From positions 1 to 33,130 of the forward strand of contig CAZWWH010000022.1 in assembly GCA_964637365.1 (NCBI GenBank): DNA of 33,130 nucleotides. The letters run 5' to 3'. The translations under genes and the position numbers were made by a program. The DNA comes from Cryptoclostridium sp964637365. Lineage in GTDB: Bacteria; Bacillota; Dehalobacteriia; UBA7702. The notes under the pieces were generated by a model that had not been told where the DNA came from, did no database searches, and was given only the letters and a program-made list of their open reading frames with translations. Shown here in pieces: positions 8,003 to 17,227 of this stretch. The stretch's first letter is position 1. Each line of letters begins with the position of its first letter.

Positions 8003-9121
8003 TTAGCTGCCTCCTTTGGGCATATATGAAGAAAGATTGAGCAACACGCCTGCCGCCGCCAAGGTAAACAGCAGAGAGCTGCCACCGTAGCTAATAAAGG
8101 GCAAGGCAATGCCTGTCACAGGCATCATGCCTGTGGCCACAAAAAAATTAATCAAAGTCTGTACCCCTACCATAGCAGTAATCCCCAAGGCCAGTAAAGC
8201 GCCAAAGGATTCCTCCAGAGAAAGGGCAATGCGGATGCCCCGCCATACAAAAACGGCAAAGAGCATCACTGTGAACACCGTACCAATGAAGCCCAGCTCC
8301 TCCCCGATGATGGAGAAAATAAAGTCAGTGTGGACTTCCGGCAGATAGTACCACTTAGCGCCGCCCGCTCCCAGGCCCACGCCAGAAAAGCCGCCGGTAC
8401 CGATGGCAATCAGGGACTGCACCGTCTGAAAGCCATACCCCAAGGGATCGGCCCATGGGTCTAAAAATGCCGTAAAACGGGCCATGCGAAAGGGCTCCAA
8501 TAAAATGGCCAGACCTACTAGCGCCACACCCAAGCCAATGAGGGCGCCCAGGTAGCGAAACTTCACGCCACCGCTGACCATCATCAAAAAGGCAGTTCCG
8601 GCCAAGGCCACAGAAGTGCCCAAGTCCGGCTGAAGCATAATAAGTCCACAAAAAACCGCCAGCACAATCACATGGGGTAAAAATCCATAGCGGAAAGTGC
8701 CCATCACTTCCTGATGTTCACTCATATTATAGGCGAAAAACAAAATAAGCGCAAGTTTTACAAATTCGGATGGTTGGAAATGGATAGGTCCCAAAACCAA
8801 CGTACGCTCGGCTCCCAAGGAAGAAGCGCCGGCGCCGATTTTCACGAGGACAAGGCAGATGATTGCCGCGATCAGACCAGGCAAAGCTACCCTTTTTAAC
8901 AGGTGATAGTCTATTTTCAGCATTAAAACCAACACAGCCAAGCCTAGCGCCGCCCAAAGGCATTGCTTTTTCAAATAATAAAGGCCGTCATTGATGGCGC
9001 TGTTGGCCGCCATATATTGACTGGCGCTGAATACCATAATAATACCAATCATCAAAAGACCAATCACCGACAACAAAAGCAGAAAATCAGGTTGTTTTTT
9101 CCTCGTGGGCAGTTCGGGCAT
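8003..9121 (-). CDS. ftsW: Lipid II polymerase / division protein FtsW (SEDS family)
   Basis: FtsW is a polytopic peptidoglycan glycosyltransferase of the SEDS family that works with a class B PBP at the division site. The 372 residues contain about ten transmembrane segments, starting after the polar PELPTRKKQPD tail. Family motifs are visible: HFQPSEFVKLALILF, MLQPDLGTS, the long extracytoplasmic loop with GFQTVQSLIAIGTGG, FIFSIIGEELGF, and the C-terminal ALPFISYGGSSL. Its location between murD and murG argues for FtsW over RodA or SpoVE. AGGGGG precedes the ATG; the start overlaps the end of murD by 35 nt, indicating coupling. Confidence 0.95.
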   Translation of the reverse strand: MPELPTRKKQPDFLLLLSVIGLLMIGIIMVFSASQYMAANSAINDGLYYLKKQCLWAALGLAVLVLMLKIDYHLLKRVALPGLIAAIICLVLVKIGAGASSLGAERTLVLGPIHFQPSEFVKLALILFFAYNMSEHQEVMGTFRYGFLPHVIVLAVFCGLIMLQPDLGTSVALAGTAFLMMVSGGVKFRYLGALIGLGVALVGLAILLEPFRMARFTAFLDPWADPLGYGFQTVQSLIAIGTGGFSGVGLGAGGAKWYYLPEVHTDFIFSIIGEELGFIGTVFTVMLFAVFVWRGIRIALSLEESFGALLALGITAMVGVQTLINFFVATGMMPVTGIALPFISYGGSSLLFTLAAAGVLLNLSSYMPKGGS

Positions 9122-10478
9122 GGTTCTTCCCCCTCTTAAGATTTAACACGATGTCTTTGAAAGCTTTACCACGATGCTCATAACTATCAAATTGATCGAA
9201 GCTGGCGTTGGCAGGAGACAGTAGGACGATATCGCCCTTTTCGCTATGCTCCGCGGCCAAAGCCACAGCCGCCGCCATATCCTCGACGATTTTATACTCA
9301 TGGAAATCCGCTTTTTCCGCGGACTTGGCAATATCCTCAGCGGCTTCGCCGATGAGAATCAAATATTTCACACGCTCCGCAATGAGCCGTCCCAACTCAT
9401 CGAAGGAATTGCCCTTATTCCGTCCCCCGGCAATAAGAATCAGCGGCGTATCGTCGTAAGAGGCCAAGGCTTTATAAACGGAATCGGGGTTTGTCGCTTT
9501 GGAGTCGTTGACGTAACGGACACCCTTGATGGTGGCTACATCTTCCAAACGATGGTTCACTCCTTTAAAGGATTTCAGGGTTTTCTTAATGACTTTATTG
9601 TCCACGCCGAGAAGTTTCGCCACGGTAATCGCCCCCAGGGCATTTTCTAAATTATGGGGACCGGGCAGGCGAATATCGCTGCATTTCATAATGATTTCGC
9701 GGTCACAGCAGGCGCCAGGGACATAGACAATTTTTTGCCCCCACACAAAGGTGCCTTCATAGAGGAATTCCTTTTGACTGAAAAAGACGGTACGGGCCCG
9801 GGTTTCCTTTTCCAATCTGACGATGTACGGGTCATCGTAGTTCAATACAACAAAATGCTTTTTCGACTGTTTGGCCGCGAGATTCCCCTTAGCTTGGAGA
9901 TATCCCTCCATGGAACCATGACGATCCAAATGATCCGGCGTCAGATTCAGGTAAAGGGACACCTTGGCATCCAACAAACTGATGGTTTCCAGCTGAAAGC
10001 TGGACATTTCCACTACATAATAATCGTATTCCCCGTCTACAGCTTCCAGCAACGGCGTGCCAATATTACCTCCCACAAAAGTACGGAAGCCGGCATTTTT
10101 CAGTAGTTCTCCTATCAAAGTGGTGGTGGTGGTTTTGCCGTTGGTACCGGTGATTCCGATAATTTCTCCGGAGAGGAACCGGGAGGCCAGCTCCAGGTCG
10201 CCCATTATGGGGACATTTTCTTCCCGCAAAGCTTCCACTACGGGATTGGTCAAAGGAATTCCAGGACTAATCACAGCAAAATCATAGTGGGAATGCGCCA
10301 AATCCGGAGATTTCCCTAAAATGAACCCGACTTTGGAAATTTCATCATATTCCGGCTTCCTTTGGGCGTTGCCATCGTAAAGATCCACAGAAGCGCCCCG
10401 CTCCATTAAAAATTTCACCGCACTGATGCCACTTTTGCCGCCACCCAATACCAAAACTTTTTTATCCTTTACTTGCAT
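9087..10478 (-). CDS. murD: UDP-N-acetylmuramoylalanine--D-glutamate ligase (MurD)
   Basis: MurD adds D-glutamate to UDP-MurNAc-L-Ala. The 463 residues show an N-terminal nucleotide-sugar binding motif VLVLGGGKSGISAV, the Mur-ligase P-loop GTNGKTTTTT (111-120), the central LTPDHLDRHGSM segment, and the C-terminal NDSKATNPDSVYKAL and LLSPANASFDQFDSYEHRG typical of MurD. A GAGGTAA ribosome binding site precedes the ATG at 10478. mraY ends 58 nt upstream, and ftsW overlaps its 3' end. Confidence 0.97.
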   Translation of the reverse strand: MQVKDKKVLVLGGGKSGISAVKFLMERGASVDLYDGNAQRKPEYDEISKVGFILGKSPDLAHSHYDFAVISPGIPLTNPVVEALREENVPIMGDLELASRFLSGEIIGITGTNGKTTTTTLIGELLKNAGFRTFVGGNIGTPLLEAVDGEYDYYVVEMSSFQLETISLLDAKVSLYLNLTPDHLDRHGSMEGYLQAKGNLAAKQSKKHFVVLNYDDPYIVRLEKETRARTVFFSQKEFLYEGTFVWGQKIVYVPGACCDREIIMKCSDIRLPGPHNLENALGAITVAKLLGVDNKVIKKTLKSFKGVNHRLEDVATIKGVRYVNDSKATNPDSVYKALASYDDTPLILIAGGRNKGNSFDELGRLIAERVKYLILIGEAAEDIAKSAEKADFHEYKIVEDMAAAVALAAEHSEKGDIVLLSPANASFDQFDSYEHRGKAFKDIVLNLKRGKNHARTAHEEKTT

Positions 10479-10536
10479 TTTATGTTACCTCGAATTCAAT
10501 GAGACTATTATTTTTTATTCCGAAGGCCTGACTATT

Positions 10537-11523
10537 TTAAAAATACAGCAATAAAGCCAAAGCCATGAATGCAGCAGAAGCAGCCCAAAAAGTTGGGACT
10601 ACCTTTGTTTCCTTCCAACCAAGGCCATGCTCCACCTCAAAACTGTGATGAATCGGCGTCATGGGAAAAACTCGTTTTCCCGTCAATTTAAAGCTGACTA
10701 CCTGAATCATAACGGACAAAACTTCAATGACATAAACACCGCCCATAACAACGAGGAGCAATTCCGTACCGGTGAGAATGGACAATACCGCAAGCCCGCC
10801 GCCTAAAAATAGGGAACCGGTGTCCCCCATAAAAACCTTGGCCGGAAAATGGTTAAAGAAGAGGAAGCTCAGACAAATCCCAGCCATAATACCGGCAAAG
10901 GCAGTCAAGGTTTCATAACTAATATTGGCAAAGGGCGGCTCGCTGATACAATGGAAACTAATAATTCCGAAGCCGAGATAAGAGAAAAAGCAACAGCCAG
11001 CGGCAAGACCATCCATGCCGTCAGTAAGATTGACGCCATTGGTCACACCGGCCACCAAAATAAAGGCCAAAACATAATAGAAAATCCCGGCGTCCCACAT
11101 GCCGACCCAAGGTACCATCAATCCAGTGCCGCGCCCTAATGCCAAAGTAGCGCCAAAAACCAGCAATACGGCAATCACGACTTCCCCCAGCATTTTCTGC
11201 CAAGCCCGTAGGCCCAAGGAGCGCTTTTTCACTGTCTTAATAAAATCATCGGAAAAGCCCAGCAAGCCATAAAGTCCGGTTACAGCCACAGCTAACCCCA
11301 TGGTAAGACCGAATTGGCCCCAGAACAAGGTCATGAGAACCATGTTAATGACAAAAACCACACCGCCCATGGTGGGTGTTCCGCTTTTTTTCAAATGGGC
11401 TTTTGGCCCATCATGACGGATGTTTTGTCCAAAACGGAGTCTTCGCAAAATAGGAATGGCAATCGGTGTTAAAATCAGGCCCAAAACAACGGCGCTCAAG
11501 AGCGGCCAAAGTAAAATTTTCAT
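10537..11523 (-). CDS. mraY: Phospho-N-acetylmuramoyl-pentapeptide transferase (MraY)
   Basis: MraY transfers phospho-MurNAc-pentapeptide to undecaprenyl phosphate, making lipid I in the membrane. The 328 residues have about ten transmembrane segments. Catalytic motifs are present: the Asp pair Asp92-Asp93 in GFSDDFIK, NLTDGMDGLA at about 165-174, FMGDTGSLFLGG, and the C-terminal TPIHHSFE histidines. The expected KSGTPTMGG signature is at about 46-54. It starts 30 nt after murE; most Firmicutes dcw clusters have murF between these two genes and it is absent here. Confidence 0.97.
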   Translation of the reverse strand: MKILLWPLLSAVVLGLILTPIAIPILRRLRFGQNIRHDGPKAHLKKSGTPTMGGVVFVINMVLMTLFWGQFGLTMGLAVAVTGLYGLLGFSDDFIKTVKKRSLGLRAWQKMLGEVVIAVLLVFGATLALGRGTGLMVPWVGMWDAGIFYYVLAFILVAGVTNGVNLTDGMDGLAAGCCFFSYLGFGIISFHCISEPPFANISYETLTAFAGIMAGICLSFLFFNHFPAKVFMGDTGSLFLGGGLAVLSILTGTELLLVVMGGVYVIEVLSVMIQVVSFKLTGKRVFPMTPIHHSFEVEHGLGWKETKVVPTFWAASAAFMALALLLYF

Positions 11524-11553
11524 GGTAGTTCCTCGTTCCTTTTCGGTGCTATT

Positions 11554-13005
11554 CTATCGTTCTTCGTAAAGAGACAGGGTTTTTTCTGCCTCTTCAAAAT
11601 CATCAAAATGGATTTTTTCTTTGCCCAAAATCTGGTAATCCTCATGTCCTTTCCCAGCGATGACCACCATATCCTCAGGCTTCGCGTTTAGAATCGCCGC
11701 CTTGATCGCTTCCCTGCGGTCGATAATGACTTGGTAATTGCCACCGCTCTCTTTGACTCCATCCTCAACCATAGCAACGATGGAAGCTGGATCCTCGGTG
11801 CGGGGATTATCTGATGTAACATAGGCAAAATCCGACATAGAACCGCCAATTTTACCCATGATGGGACGTTTTGTTTTATCGCGGTCACCACCGCAGCCAA
11901 AGACCAAAATCACCCGTCCCTTTTTCATTTGATTGGCAGTGGTCAAAATATTTTCCAAACCATCGGGGCTATGTGCATAGTCAATCACCACCGTAGGCCC
12001 TTGTTCGGCTTTGACTTTTTCAAAGCGGCCGTGTACCTGGGGAGCTTCGGCCATGGCCGCCAAAATTTCGGACATGCCAATGCCCAGGCTTCGGGTAACG
12101 GCAATGGCGTTCATCACATTATAGACGTTAAAATCGCCGAGAAGCGGCGTTGACACCGGGTAAGAAGTTCCTTCACAGTCTAAAGTAAAGGTAGTACCTG
12201 AGGGAGTGATTTCCACATCACGGCCGCGGTAATCAGCGCCTTCCCCATGACCGAAGGTTTTGGGTTTTACTGCAGAGGCCTCAAGAAAACCTTTCGCGTA
12301 AGGGTCATCAAAATTCACCACCGCTATCGCATCTTTCCCCAAAGATCGGAACAAAATCTGTTTTGAAGCCTGATAGTCGGCAAAATCCTTGTGATAATCG
12401 AGATGATCCTGGGTGAGATTGGTAAAGGACGCGGCAATGAAATCCAACGCCGAAACACGTCCCTGTTTCAAACCATGGGAGCTAACCTCCATCACAGCGT
12501 ATTCGCAGCCACAGTCCACCATTTCCCGCAGATAAGCGGAAATCTCCAAGGACTCTGGCGTGGTATGAGTCGCAGGAGTCACCTTATCGCCAATGATGAT
12601 GTGATTGGTGCCAATAAGCCCCGTTTTCTTCCCTTGGCGGTCGAGAATCCATTTAATGAGGTGTGTTGTGGTGGTTTTGCCATTGGTTCCCGTAAGGCCG
12701 ATGATTTTTAAGGCTTTTTGAGGATGGCCAAAAAAAGCTTCCGCCGCCAATGCCAAGCCATGACGGGTATCAGCCACCTTGAGCTGGGGAACATCACAGC
12801 CAGGAATTTCTTCCTCTACGAGCAGCGCCACAGCGCCCATAGACACGGCCTTGGCAGCAAATTGATGGCCGTCGGCAGCGGCCCCCCGCAAACAAACGAA
12901 CAAATCTCCGGGGGTTATTTTACGAGAATCATACTGAATCCCGGTAATTTCGGTATTTGCGCGGCATTCCAACGACAATGCCGCCGCAATCTCCTGCAAT
13001 TTCAT
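11554..13005 (-). CDS. murE: UDP-MurNAc-L-Ala-D-Glu--meso-diaminopimelate ligase (MurE)
   Basis: MurE adds the third stem-peptide residue. The 483 residues have the ATP loop GLTGTNGKTTTT at about 103-114, the TNLTQDHLDYH segment, and the C-terminal DNPR at 399-402 within TSDNPRTEDP. DNPR is the established signature of meso-diaminopimelate specificity; lysine-adding MurE enzymes differ there. The cell wall is therefore predicted to be mDAP type. GAGG-like signal precedes the ATG at 13005. No D-Ala-D-Ala ligase gene (murF) follows. A glycine-rich GCGGDRDKTKRP motif just before DNPR is also typical. Confidence 0.96.
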   Translation of the reverse strand: MKLQEIAAALSLECRANTEITGIQYDSRKITPGDLFVCLRGAAADGHQFAAKAVSMGAVALLVEEEIPGCDVPQLKVADTRHGLALAAEAFFGHPQKALKIIGLTGTNGKTTTTHLIKWILDRQGKKTGLIGTNHIIIGDKVTPATHTTPESLEISAYLREMVDCGCEYAVMEVSSHGLKQGRVSALDFIAASFTNLTQDHLDYHKDFADYQASKQILFRSLGKDAIAVVNFDDPYAKGFLEASAVKPKTFGHGEGADYRGRDVEITPSGTTFTLDCEGTSYPVSTPLLGDFNVYNVMNAIAVTRSLGIGMSEILAAMAEAPQVHGRFEKVKAEQGPTVVIDYAHSPDGLENILTTANQMKKGRVILVFGCGGDRDKTKRPIMGKIGGSMSDFAYVTSDNPRTEDPASIVAMVEDGVKESGGNYQVIIDRREAIKAAILNAKPEDMVVIAGKGHEDYQILGKEKIHFDDFEEAEKTLSLYEER

Positions 13006-13054
13006 TGTTTCAACCTCCTAAAAAGGGACGATTCACCCCAAGTCCCATATTATG

Positions 13055-15235
13055 TTAAGGCGAAAGCGTTTCCACTTCCGTATCATCCTGGGTCTCAAAA
13101 ATGACCTTGATTACTTCGCCGCGCTTAATCTCTGTTCCTGCTTTCGGCTGTTGAGACACAGCTTTTCCTGTTCCGTCAGGCACAAATACAAGGCCCAGAG
13201 CCTCGGCGGTTTCGCTACAGGCTAAAATCCCCTTACCCTTGAGATTGGGAACAGTTACAGTGTCCTTGCCATCATCGCCCATGGTGAGAATCACCTCGTC
13301 ACCTTTGGCAGCCTTTGCCAAAGCGCCGGGAACCTGGGACGACACCACGTCCCCTTCCCCGCTGAGACGAATGGTCAGGCCGCTGTCATTCAATATTTTT
13401 TCTGCTTCTTCCTGGGAAAGTCCCGTTACAGAAGGCACGGTAATAGTTTTCGTTTCCAATTCTTCTTTTATACTTTCGTCACTGTTTTCCTCTGTGCTGT
13501 CCTCGGAGATCTGGGGCTCCACGCCGAGATACGGCAGGGTGTCGGAGACTACCTTTTGAAATACTGGAGCAGCAATGGTTCCACCATAAATGGGGAAACT
13601 GCCGGGTTCGTCAATCACCACCAGGCAGACAATTTCAGGGTTGTCAGCTGGGGCGAAGCCAATAAAGGAAGCGACGTATTTACTTTTAGAATAAGCGCCG
13701 TCGATAAACTTTTGGGCGGTACCTGTTTTTCCGCCGACGCGATAGCCTTCAATGTATGCCTTATTCCCGGTGCCGTTGGCCACAACGCTTTCCAAAATAC
13801 TGCAAACTCTGGATGAGGTTTCTTCGCTGATGACACGGCGTATTTCTTTGGGTTCAATGGTTTCTTTGGTATTACCGTTACTGTCCCGAATTTCCTTTAC
13901 CAGATGAGGTTCCATCAGGGTACCACCATTGACTGCGGCGGAAACCGCCGTTACCAGTTGAATCGGCGTCACGCCGTAGCCCTGACCAATATACATATTA
14001 GACACGTCGATGGGGTTAATTTCATCCAAAGCCGAAAGATCACGAAGACTACCAGCACTTTCCCCGGGCAGCTCCAAGCCAGTTTTCTGTCCAATGCCAA
14101 AGGCCTTTAAATAACGGTAAAAGGTTTCATCATCCTTAGCGTCAATGCGCTGTCCCACTTCCACAAAGCCGGGATTACAGGAATTTTCCGCCACCTCCAC
14201 AAAGCTCTGACTGCCATGGGGCGTAGAGGACCAACATTTTATCTTCAATTTACCAACAGAAATATATCCAGGGTCATAAAAGCGATCCTCTTCGGAAACG
14301 ACACCTTCCTCCAAAGCAGCACTAATGGTCAAGATTTTTGCAGTACTGCCAGGTTCGTAGAAGTCACTCATAGCGGTATTTCGCCAGGTGCTGCTATCGT
14401 AATCGCCAAATTCATTGGGATTATAATCGGGGCGCACTGCCAGGGCTAAAATCTCACCGGTCTTCGCCTCCATCATCACGATGGCGGCGCCCTTGGGATT
14501 CACGGTGCCCTTCATCAACTGATCAAGCTCCCGCTCACAAAAATACTGAATATTTTCATCAATGGTCAGTACAATACTATCGCCATTTTCGGGGTCCACA
14601 TAACTTCGGCCGGAGCCGGTGATTTCCTGTCCATGACTGTCGTATTGGGCTAAAATATAACCGTCGGAGCCGGTGAGGGTTTCATCCATCATGGCCTCCA
14701 CACCCTCTAACCCCTGATTATCAACACCCACAAAACCTAAAACATGAGAGGACAAATTGCCGTTAGGATAACTGCGCTTTGTCTCTGTGGTAAGTCCAAT
14801 ACCAGCCAAATCCAATTCCCTTAGTTTCGCGGCGGTTTCATCGTCAATTTTACGACGAATCCACTCATAGGACCGCCCCGAAGTCAATTTTGCATAAACC
14901 TTTTTTTCGTCCAAATCCAGCAATTCTGCCAAAGTTTTAGCAATTTCCGGAGCTTCTTCAGCACTAATTTCTGTGGGACTAGCGTAGACGGAATCTACAG
15001 AAATGCTGGCTCCCAGAATGCTGCCATTGCGGTCGAAAATGGTACCCCGTTCCGCTTCCACGGGAACCTCCCGCATCTGCTGCTGGCGAGCTTTGATTTT
15101 TAATTCATCGGCCGATACCACCTGCAAATAAAAGAGCCGCAGAACGACCATGAGAAAAAGCACAAAAAAAGCAATAAATACCAGTAAAATTCTGGTTCTG
15201 AAAAATTTCGACATGACAGGGTTTTTTGTCTTCAT
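13055..15235 (-). CDS. pbpB: Class B penicillin-binding protein with two PASTA domains (PBP2B/SpoVD type)
   Basis: This is a bitopic membrane transpeptidase that cross-links septal peptidoglycan together with FtsW. The 726 residues have one N-terminal transmembrane anchor (about 14-38), a PBP-dimer domain, and a transpeptidase domain with Ser297-Thr-Ala-Lys300, Ser352-Cys-Asn354 and Lys503-Thr-Gly505. Two PASTA repeats occupy about residues 605-720, as in Bacillus PBP2B; the sporulation paralogue SpoVD normally has one, so PBP2B is the nearer match, but clostridial annotations often call this gene spoVD. The ATG at 15235 has AAAGGCGG about 10 nt upstream; the frame is open further to a TTG at 15292 without a ribosome binding site. 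It lies between ftsL and murE. Confidence 0.93.
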   Translation of the reverse strand: MKTKNPVMSKFFRTRILLVFIAFFVLFLMVVLRLFYLQVVSADELKIKARQQQMREVPVEAERGTIFDRNGSILGASISVDSVYASPTEISAEEAPEIAKTLAELLDLDEKKVYAKLTSGRSYEWIRRKIDDETAAKLRELDLAGIGLTTETKRSYPNGNLSSHVLGFVGVDNQGLEGVEAMMDETLTGSDGYILAQYDSHGQEITGSGRSYVDPENGDSIVLTIDENIQYFCERELDQLMKGTVNPKGAAIVMMEAKTGEILALAVRPDYNPNEFGDYDSSTWRNTAMSDFYEPGSTAKILTISAALEEGVVSEEDRFYDPGYISVGKLKIKCWSSTPHGSQSFVEVAENSCNPGFVEVGQRIDAKDDETFYRYLKAFGIGQKTGLELPGESAGSLRDLSALDEINPIDVSNMYIGQGYGVTPIQLVTAVSAAVNGGTLMEPHLVKEIRDSNGNTKETIEPKEIRRVISEETSSRVCSILESVVANGTGNKAYIEGYRVGGKTGTAQKFIDGAYSKSKYVASFIGFAPADNPEIVCLVVIDEPGSFPIYGGTIAAPVFQKVVSDTLPYLGVEPQISEDSTEENSDESIKEELETKTITVPSVTGLSQEEAEKILNDSGLTIRLSGEGDVVSSQVPGALAKAAKGDEVILTMGDDGKDTVTVPNLKGKGILACSETAEALGLVFVPDGTGKAVSQQPKAGTEIKRGEVIKVIFETQDDTEVETLSP

Positions 15236-15306
15236 GATGATATAACCGCCTTTCAGATAATGCTTATGAAAGGAACTGTTGAAACTTGACAAAGGTGCTT
15301 AAACTG

Positions 15307-15735
15307 TCATTGGCTTTTTTCTGCCTCGGAAAGCGCTTCATAAAGCTGTTGGCGCAAAGATGAGTCATTCTTATGGTTCTGGGATTTTTCTTTCTTCTCC
15401 GAATCTGCTCCGTTATCTTTCTCAGCAGGGTAAAATATTCTGTTGTTTTCTTCACAGGAAACCATGCCCAATTCCCTGGCCGCAGCTTCCATATGAGTGG
15501 GCGAAGTGAGGGTCGATTCCTCCAACGCCAATTTCTTATTTTCTTTGCTTAATTCATCCACATCCGTCTGTAACTGGCGGATATCCGCGCCTTTTTGTTC
15601 AATGACGCTGTTGGTAGAAAGATACAAAAGCGCCAGGGAAAAAATCATAGCTGCCATGAGATAACGCAGGGGCGTTTCCCGAATTAGGCGCAAGGTGCCC
15701 TTCTTTGGGGCTGATGTCATTTCCTTTGCTGTCAT
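15307..15735 (-). CDS. ftsL: FtsL-like divisome protein
   Basis: The 142-residue protein has a short basic cytoplasmic N-terminus, a single transmembrane segment at about 26-44 (YLMAAMIFSLALLYLSTN), and then an extracytoplasmic leucine-zipper-like coiled coil (IRQLQTDVDELSKENKKLAL). Sequence is poorly conserved in this family, so the call relies on topology and on position between rsmH and the class B PBP gene. FtsL bridges FtsW/PBP2B and DivIC. The long charged C-terminal tail (KKEKSQNHKNDSS region) is longer than in most FtsL proteins. The start at 15735, 19 nt after rsmH, has a GGGAG about 13 nt upstream; an in-frame ATG at 15720 is the alternative. Confidence 0.8.
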   Translation of the reverse strand: MTAKEMTSAPKKGTLRLIRETPLRYLMAAMIFSLALLYLSTNSVIEQKGADIRQLQTDVDELSKENKKLALEESTLTSPTHMEAAARELGMVSCEENNRIFYPAEKDNGADSEKKEKSQNHKNDSSLRQQLYEALSEAEKSQ

Positions 15736-15754
15736 GAATTGATAACCACTCCCG

Positions 15755-16693
15755 TCAAATGCGTTCACCGACACGCAGTTTGGCACTGCGCGCCCGGGGG
15801 TTCTCTTCCAGTTCGTGTTCGCTGGGCAAAATAGGTTTTCTGGTTAAAATATGAATCAACTGCTTTTTGTCACAAGTGCAAACGATTTGATGAGGAGGAC
15901 AGATACAATCCTTGGCGAGAAATTTCAAGGAATCCTTTACAATGCGATCCTCCAGAGAGTGAAAACTGATTACCGCCAGTCTCCCTCCAGGGCTTAAATA
16001 TTCCGCTGCTGCTTCCATAGTAGGAGCAATGATGTTTAATTCATCATTGACGGCAATACGCAGAGCCTGGAAGGTTTTTTTCGCCGGATGATGGCCGCTT
16101 TCCCGCACCTTTTTGGGGATAGCTGCCTTGATGATAGAAACCAACTCACCGGTGGTTTTAATGGGTGATTCTTTCCGCCGTTCACAGATAAACGCGGCGA
16201 TGCGCTTGGCCCATCGCTCTTCCCCATAACGGAAAATGATATCCGTAAGCTCTTCTTCACTGGATTGATTTATGAGTTCCTCGGCCGAAGGGATATCTGC
16301 TTGCTGGTTCATACGCATATCCAAAGGCGCATCCTGCTGGTATGAAAATCCCCGCTCTCCATGGTCCAACTGGGGAGAAGAAATACCAAGGTCAATAAGG
16401 ATACCGTCCACGTGCCTGATATTCAAATCCGCCATGATTTGTCGAAAATTGCGAAAATTATTCCAAACAAAAATAGCTCGATCACCATAGGGTGCGAGCC
16501 GTTCCGAAGCCGCTTGAATGGCCTCCTGATCCTGATCTATTCCGATAATGCGACACTTTGGGCTTTGCTTCAGGATAGCTTCACTGTGGCCGCCGGCACC
16601 CAGGGTGCAGTCCACATAAAGCCCGTCTTTCTTCCATACCAAGTTGGCAATGGTTTCCTCTAACAAAACCGGCTGATGCTGAAAATGATCCAT
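15755..16693 (-). CDS. rsmH: 16S rRNA (cytosine(1402)-N(4))-methyltransferase (RsmH/MraW)
   Basis: RsmH methylates N4 of C1402 in the decoding centre of 16S rRNA using S-adenosylmethionine. The 312 residues match the family. Motifs: HQPVLLEETIANL at the N-terminus, the SAM loop YVDCTLGAGGHSEAIL at about 27-42, GIDQDQEA, DGILIDLGISSPQLD, and the C-terminal AVISFHSLEDRIVK and NPRARSAKLRVGERI. TAGGAGAAG precedes the ATG at 16693. It is the second gene of the dcw operon, 32 nt after mraZ. Confidence 0.97.
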   Translation of the reverse strand: MDHFQHQPVLLEETIANLVWKKDGLYVDCTLGAGGHSEAILKQSPKCRIIGIDQDQEAIQAASERLAPYGDRAIFVWNNFRNFRQIMADLNIRHVDGILIDLGISSPQLDHGERGFSYQQDAPLDMRMNQQADIPSAEELINQSSEEELTDIIFRYGEERWAKRIAAFICERRKESPIKTTGELVSIIKAAIPKKVRESGHHPAKKTFQALRIAVNDELNIIAPTMEAAAEYLSPGGRLAVISFHSLEDRIVKDSLKFLAKDCICPPHQIVCTCDKKQLIHILTRKPILPSEHELEENPRARSAKLRVGERI

Positions 16694-16725
16694 AACTTCT
16701 CCTATATAAGGGTAACCTCCGGGGA

Positions 16726-17178
16726 TTACAGGCCAAAGTCGCTAAGACACTGGTCATAATCAAGGAGTTTGCTATCTTCTTCCATAGTCTGTGCCCAGTG
16801 TTCTTTGGGCCATACCTCTGCTTTGGAGCCAACCCCAACCACAACAACGTCCATTTTGTCAGTAAGTCCAGCGAATTCCCGCAGGCTTTGAGGCACCAAA
16901 ACACGACCCATGGCATCGATTTCCACATCCTGAGAACCACCGATGAAATTACGGATCAGGAATTTACCTTGGGGTGTGCTGCTGTTTTCCGCATTTAAAA
17001 CTTTTTCTTCTGCTTTTTCCCATTCTTCCATAGGATAGAAACAGAGGCAATGATTGGGTCCTTTAGCCATCATCAAAACATCGCCAAAGGTTTCTCGGAA
17101 TTTGGCGGGGATGCTCATACGGCCTTTTTTATCAATAGTATGAAAATACTCACCGCGAAGTCGCTTCGCTCCGGCCAT
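16726..17178 (-). CDS. mraZ: Transcriptional regulator MraZ
   Basis: MraZ is a DNA-binding protein of the AbrB/SpoVT fold; in characterised bacteria it binds repeats ahead of its own gene and controls the dcw operon. The 150 residues contain the two family half-repeats: GEYFHTIDKKGRMSIPAKFRE (N-terminal) and VEIDAMGRVLVPQSLREFAG (C-terminal). AAAGGAGG lies 7 nt upstream of the ATG at 17178. It is first in the operon, behind a leader of about 390 nt that ends in an intrinsic terminator. The known MraZ operator has tandem TGGGN repeats; I did not find a clear array of these near the promoter. Confidence 0.95.
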   Translation of the reverse strand: MAGAKRLRGEYFHTIDKKGRMSIPAKFRETFGDVLMMAKGPNHCLCFYPMEEWEKAEEKVLNAENSSTPQGKFLIRNFIGGSQDVEIDAMGRVLVPQSLREFAGLTDKMDVVVVGVGSKAEVWPKEHWAQTMEEDSKLLDYDQCLSDFGL

Positions 17179-17198
17179 AATGCATCCTCCTTTCCGAG

Positions 17199-17227
17199 AA
17201 AAAAAATCCTGCCCGACTACGGGCAGG
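17199..17227 (-). terminator. Intrinsic terminator (possible attenuator) just before mraZ
   Basis: On the minus strand CCTGCCCG-TAGT-CGGGCAGG makes a perfect 8-bp GC-rich stem, followed after one A by eight T residues. The T-run ends only 3 nt before the AAAGGAGG of mraZ. Transcription starting at the promoter at 17577-17605 must pass this site to reach the dcw operon. Two more CTGCCC copies lie upstream in the leader (complementary sequence at 17234-17239 and 17243-17249) and could pair with the downstream arm instead. Confidence 0.8.
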
